Assembly (NCBI GenBank): GCA_017501565.1
Contig: JAFVWP010000134.1
Location: 1 to 40,122 of the forward strand
From: Elusimicrobiaceae bacterium
GTDB taxonomy: Bacteria > Elusimicrobiota > Elusimicrobia > Elusimicrobiales > Elusimicrobiaceae
Reading direction: 5' to 3'
DNA length: 40,122 bases
Shown: positions 38,090-40,122 of the stretch, one piece after another
How positions within the stretch are numbered: the stretch's first letter is position 1
Layout of the letters: every line of letters starts with the position of its first letter
Translations under genes and position numbers: made by a program
Notes under the pieces: model-generated
Databases searched by the model: none
Seen by the model: the letters and a program-made list of their open reading frames with translations, nothing else
What the model was told of the DNA's origin: nothing

Positions 38090-39598
38090 TTATCCTCCTT
38101 TTTCTGTAGAGAGAGATTTTAAGGTCGGGAAGAATATAATCTCGCGGATAGAATCTTGTCCGGTCAGCAACATCACCAAGCGGTCAATCCCAATCCCCAT
38201 ACCACCTGTCGGGGGCATGCCCGATTCTAACGCTTCAATATAATCGCCGTCTAAAATATCGGCATTTTCGGCATCTTCGCCTTGGGCCTTGGCTTTGGCG
38301 GCAGCTTGGTCTTTCAAACGCTGAAATTGGTCGGCAGGGTCGTTAAGCTCGGTGTAAGCATTGCCTAATTCTCCGCCGCAAACAAAGGCTTCAAAGCGTT
38401 CTACAAGTTCCGGATCGCCGGGTTTGGTTTTGCTGAACGGGCTGACGGCAGTGGGATAATCCAACGCAATCACCGGGCAATTAAAACCGGCTAATAATTT
38501 CGTTTCAAAAAGCTCATCAAAAAGTTTGCTGTCCGGGTCCGCGGCAGAGAAAGAAATGCCTTGTTCTTTGGCAAGTTTGGCCAAAGGTTCGCGCTTAAAT
38601 TGGCGGCCGTCCAACACTTCATGAATGTCTTGTCCAAAAGTTTCTTTCCAAGCTTCGGGGATATACAGACGTTTAAACGGCGGGACCAGATTGATTTCCT
38701 GTCCGCGGTACATTACCTTTTCTACCCCAATAGCTTTGGCGGCATTTCCCACGATTTCTTCAAACAAATCAGCCATGGTATTCACATCGCCGTAAGCTTG
38801 GTAAAGTTCCATCATGGTAAATTCGGGGTTGTGGGTAGTGTCTATCCCTTCGTTGCGAAACATATGTCCGATTTCGTAAATGCGGTCAAATCCGCCTACG
38901 ATCAACCGCTTGTGATAGAGCTCCAACGCTATACGCAAGCGAAGCGGCATTTTCAGCGCGTTGTGGTAGGTTTGAAACGGACGAGCCACCGCGCCGCCGG
39001 AATCCGGCGTTAAAATAGGGGTTTCCACTTCCAAATAGCCTTTATCTTCTAAGGTGCGACGAATGGAAGAAATAATTTTGGCACGTTTCACGAAAATATC
39101 TTTGACGTCTTCGTTAGCGATTAAATCCAAATGGCGTTTGCGGAAGCGTACTTCCGTATCTTGCAAGCCGTGGAATTTTTCGGGCATAGGGCGAATGGCT
39201 TTGGAAATTAAATCCAAAGAGCTGGCTTTGATGGTTTTTTCGCCCGTTTTGGTAACGAACATGTGTCCCTTGACGCCTACAAAGTCACCCACCGCCATGT
39301 GTTTTTTGAAAAAAGTGTAGGCTTCTTCACCCAAATTGTCTTTGGCGATATAAAGCTGGACTTTGCCGGAAAAATCACGAATATGGGCAAAGGCGGCTTT
39401 TCCCATTAAGCGAAGTTGAACCAAACGACCGGCAGTGCTGACTTCGGTCTCTTCAGGCAATTCTTTGGTTTCGGCACAAGCGTGAGTCTTTTCGCAATGA
39501 TTGGGATACGGGTTGATGCCGGCGGCTTTTAATTCTTCCGCTTCGGTATAGCGTTGGGCAATAATGCCGTCTAATGCTGTAACAGGTTTTGTTGTCAT
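38090..39598 (-). CDS. lysS: Lysyl-tRNA synthetase, class II
   Basis: 502 aa, normal length. Anticodon-binding OB domain (about residues 55-140, AGRLVQLRLMGKAAFAHIRDFSG). Catalytic motifs: motif 2 FRNEGIDTTHNPEFTMMELY, then GGELGNAYTELNDP and motif 3 GMGIGIDRLVMLLTG. The C-terminus REIIFFPTLKSL is canonical. GAGG precedes ATG 39598. Its 5' side is unusual: a terminator-like hairpin (39612-39642) ends 13 bases before the start. Transcription must therefore pass that hairpin, probably coming from the tRNA-Gln side. Confidence 0.97.
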   Translation of the reverse strand: MTTKPVTALDGIIAQRYTEAEELKAAGINPYPNHCEKTHACAETKELPEETEVSTAGRLVQLRLMGKAAFAHIRDFSGKVQLYIAKDNLGEEAYTFFKKHMAVGDFVGVKGHMFVTKTGEKTIKASSLDLISKAIRPMPEKFHGLQDTEVRFRKRHLDLIANEDVKDIFVKRAKIISSIRRTLEDKGYLEVETPILTPDSGGAVARPFQTYHNALKMPLRLRIALELYHKRLIVGGFDRIYEIGHMFRNEGIDTTHNPEFTMMELYQAYGDVNTMADLFEEIVGNAAKAIGVEKVMYRGQEINLVPPFKRLYIPEAWKETFGQDIHEVLDGRQFKREPLAKLAKEQGISFSAADPDSKLFDELFETKLLAGFNCPVIALDYPTAVSPFSKTKPGDPELVERFEAFVCGGELGNAYTELNDPADQFQRLKDQAAAKAKAQGEDAENADILDGDYIEALESGMPPTGGMGIGIDRLVMLLTGQDSIREIIFFPTLKSLSTEKGG

Positions 39599-39611
39599 AA
39601 AGGCCTCTATG

Positions 39612-39642
39612 AAAAAGCCGCCGCAAGCTGGGCGGCGGCTTT
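39612..39642 (-). terminator. Terminator/attenuator-like hairpin directly before lysS
   Basis: On the minus strand AAAGCCGCCGC (39642-39632) pairs with GCGGCGGCTTT (39624-39614), loop 7 bases, followed by TTTTTC. The lysS ribosome binding site begins a few bases later. Confidence 0.75.
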
Positions 39643-39653
39643 AATAAATCTGG

Positions 39654-39671
39654 TTCCGGGACTAGGATTCG
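39654..39671 (-). repeat. Displaced copy of the tRNA-Gln 3' end (att-like)
   Basis: Eighteen bases identical to 39838-39855, the 3' end of tRNA-Gln from T-loop to discriminator. Read on the minus strand this copy is followed by CCA (39653-39651), although the intact tRNA gene lacks an encoded CCA. It lies 184 bp downstream of the intact copy. Confidence 0.85.
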
Positions 39672-39727
39672 CCTTCCGGTCGTTTTGTTGACCCAAAACG
39701 CCTGCAGGCCGGGCTCGCGGTTTTTGC
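39671..39727 (-). repeat. Dispersed repeat core, copy A
   Basis: Fifty-seven bases identical to 40066-40122. It contains the inverted repeat CGTTTT-GTTGACCC-AAAACG and the palindrome GCCTGCAGGC. The further sequence to 39837 (with a perfect GCAAGCAAA/TTTGCTTGC hairpin) may belong to the same element but cannot be compared, since copy B is cut by the window edge. Confidence 0.9.
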
Positions 39728-39837
39728 CTTTCGCCGAAAGTAACGAATATCGGCTCAAACAAAAACATCGCTACGCCTTTCTTATCCTAACGCAAGCAAA
39801 GCAGTTTGCTTGCTGTCCTAAAAACATTTTTAAATTT

Positions 39838-39908
39838 TTCCGGGACTAGGATTCGAACCTAGAATTAATGTTCCAGAGACATTCGTGTTACCATTACACC
39901 ATCCCGGA
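39838..39908 (-). tRNA. tRNA-Gln (CTG)
   Basis: Acceptor TCCGGGA / TCCCGGA, D-arm GTGTAATGGTAAC, anticodon stem AATGT/ACATT with loop CTCTGGA (anticodon CTG), T-arm CTAGG-TTCGAAT-CCTAG, discriminator A. CCA is not encoded. Its last 18 bases are repeated at 39654-39671. Confidence 0.94.
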
Positions 39909-39921
39909 TCTATACATACAT

Positions 39922-39950
39922 ATTTTAGCATTTCCGCCTAAAAGGCGCAA
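39922..39950 (-). promoter_or_regulatory. Promoter of tRNA-Gln
   Basis: TTGCGC (39950-39945), a 17-base spacer ending in TGC, and TAAAAT (39927-39922), 13 bases before the tRNA. Confidence 0.6.
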
Positions 39951-40008
39951 GAAAGAGAACAGGGTAGAATGATAAAGAACTTCACCTTAAAATTCAACTG
40001 CTATGGGC

Positions 40009-40038
40009 AAAAAATTAGCCTATCCGCAAGGGATAGGC
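40009..40038 (-). terminator. Terminator for a minus-strand transcript from beyond the right edge
   Basis: GCCTATCC (40018-40025) pairs with GGATAGGC (40031-40038). On the minus strand it is followed by TAATTTTTT. The stretch 39951-40008 shows nothing else. Confidence 0.7.
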
Positions 40039-40046
40039 CAAATTTT

Positions 40047-40065
40047 ACTGCGCCCACCGGGACTT
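40047..40065 (-). repeat. 3' remnant of a second, different tRNA
   Basis: On the minus strand CAAGTCCCGGTGGGCGCA reads like tRNA positions 56-73: the end of a T-loop, T-stem CCCGG, acceptor strand TGGGCGC and discriminator A. It is not the tRNA-Gln end. The repeat core copy B joins it at the same T-loop base as in copy A. Confidence 0.6.
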
Positions 40066-40122
40066 GCCTTCCGGTCGTTTTGTTGACCCAAAACGCCTGC
40101 AGGCCGGGCTCGCGGTTTTTGC
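40066..40122 (-). repeat. Dispersed repeat core, copy B (cut by window end)
   Basis: Identical in all 57 visible bases to 39671-39727, same orientation. It continues beyond the window. Confidence 0.9.

Noticed and set aside
37764-38243. Plus-strand open frame of 159 codons between lolC/E and lysS
   Set aside because: It starts inside lolC/E, runs across the ncRNA candidate and the lysS terminator, and ends inside lysS on the other strand. There is no ribosome binding site, the composition is Lys/Ser/Thr-rich and no motif is recognisable.
39453-39758. Minus-strand frame of 101 codons overlapping the lysS start
   Set aside because: Out of frame with lysS, which is unmistakable, and overlaps the repeat element.
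39607-39768. Minus-strand open frame of 53 codons across the repeat element
   Set aside because: It runs through the tRNA 3' remnant and the lysS hairpin. There is no ribosome binding site. Such frames arise because the repeat happens to be open; I treat it as non-coding.
1-40122. CRISPR array, prophage, transposase or complete mobile element
   Set aside because: No regularly spaced repeats, phage structural genes, transposase or integrase were seen; the only mobile-looking structure is the small tRNA-linked repeat at the right end.

Overview
This window looks like chromosomal core from a Gram-negative, strictly anaerobic, amino-acid- and sugar-fermenting bacterium. An outer membrane is implied by a LolC/E-LolD lipoprotein exporter and a large AsmA-like protein. 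Anaerobic metabolism is implied by a four-subunit 2-oxoacid:ferredoxin oxidoreductase and an NfnAB-type transhydrogenase. Two isolated prepilin genes, a GH57/DUF3536 protein and the general gene style recall gut Elusimicrobiota (Elusimicrobium and relatives). That assignment is my inference and was not checked by a database search. There is no prophage, CRISPR array, transposase or integrase in the window.

Layout. 1-8839 (+): glycine cleavage system (gcvT end, gcvH, gcvPA, gcvPB), a lipoate ligase-like protein, a membrane HExxH protease, an AsmA-like protein, pyrE and an RlmI-like methyltransferase, mostly overlapping or tightly spaced. 8923-9462: tRNA-Phe and, convergent to it, free methionine sulfoxide reductase. 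9558-12225 (+): vorDBAC-like operon. 12268-13497 (-): MFS transporter. 13607-14688 (+): SMI1/KNR4 protein and a prepilin. 14748-19678 (-): trmL, glgP, a DUF1646 transporter and a secreted protein of unknown function. 19733-19917: a 70-bp copy of part of the DUF1646 gene beside tRNA-Glu. 20027-24894 (+): ychF, an RlmD/TrmA-type methyltransferase and a UvrD/PcrA helicase. 24895-25733: a structured intergenic stretch, a small CD225-like membrane protein and a 15-codon Cys-rich ORF. 25734-28538 (+): gatC, gatA, a Nudix hydrolase and a second prepilin. 28593-31346: ytxH-like (-) and nfnBA (+). 31407-35234: phoH-like (-) and GH57 (+). 35272-37775 (-): lolC/E, lolD and a Sel1 protein. 37866-39598 (-): a candidate ncRNA and lysS. 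39599-40122: tRNA-Gln and two copies of a small repeated element.

How the genes fit together. The glycine cleavage enzyme needs lipoylated GcvH, and the lipoate-ligase-like gene behind it probably serves that need. The vor enzyme would make reduced ferredoxin from branched-chain or other 2-oxo acids, and Nfn would exchange electrons between ferredoxin, NADH and NADP(H). GlgP and the GH57 protein point to storage-glucan turnover.

The observations most worth following are these. (i) A short element sits at the right end in two copies, each joined at the same T-loop base to the 3' remnant of a different tRNA. (ii) A compact ncRNA candidate of about 100 nt has its own promoter and terminator, at 37866-37965. 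(iii) A 15-codon ORF (MGCGCGKDKDIGKKK) has a very strong ribosome binding site. (iv) Terminator-like hairpins sit immediately before start codons (gcvPA, lplA, trmL, pcrA, lysS). (v) An extended -10 box (TGn + TATAAT-like) recurs in at least nine promoters, two of which appear to drive leaderless mRNAs.
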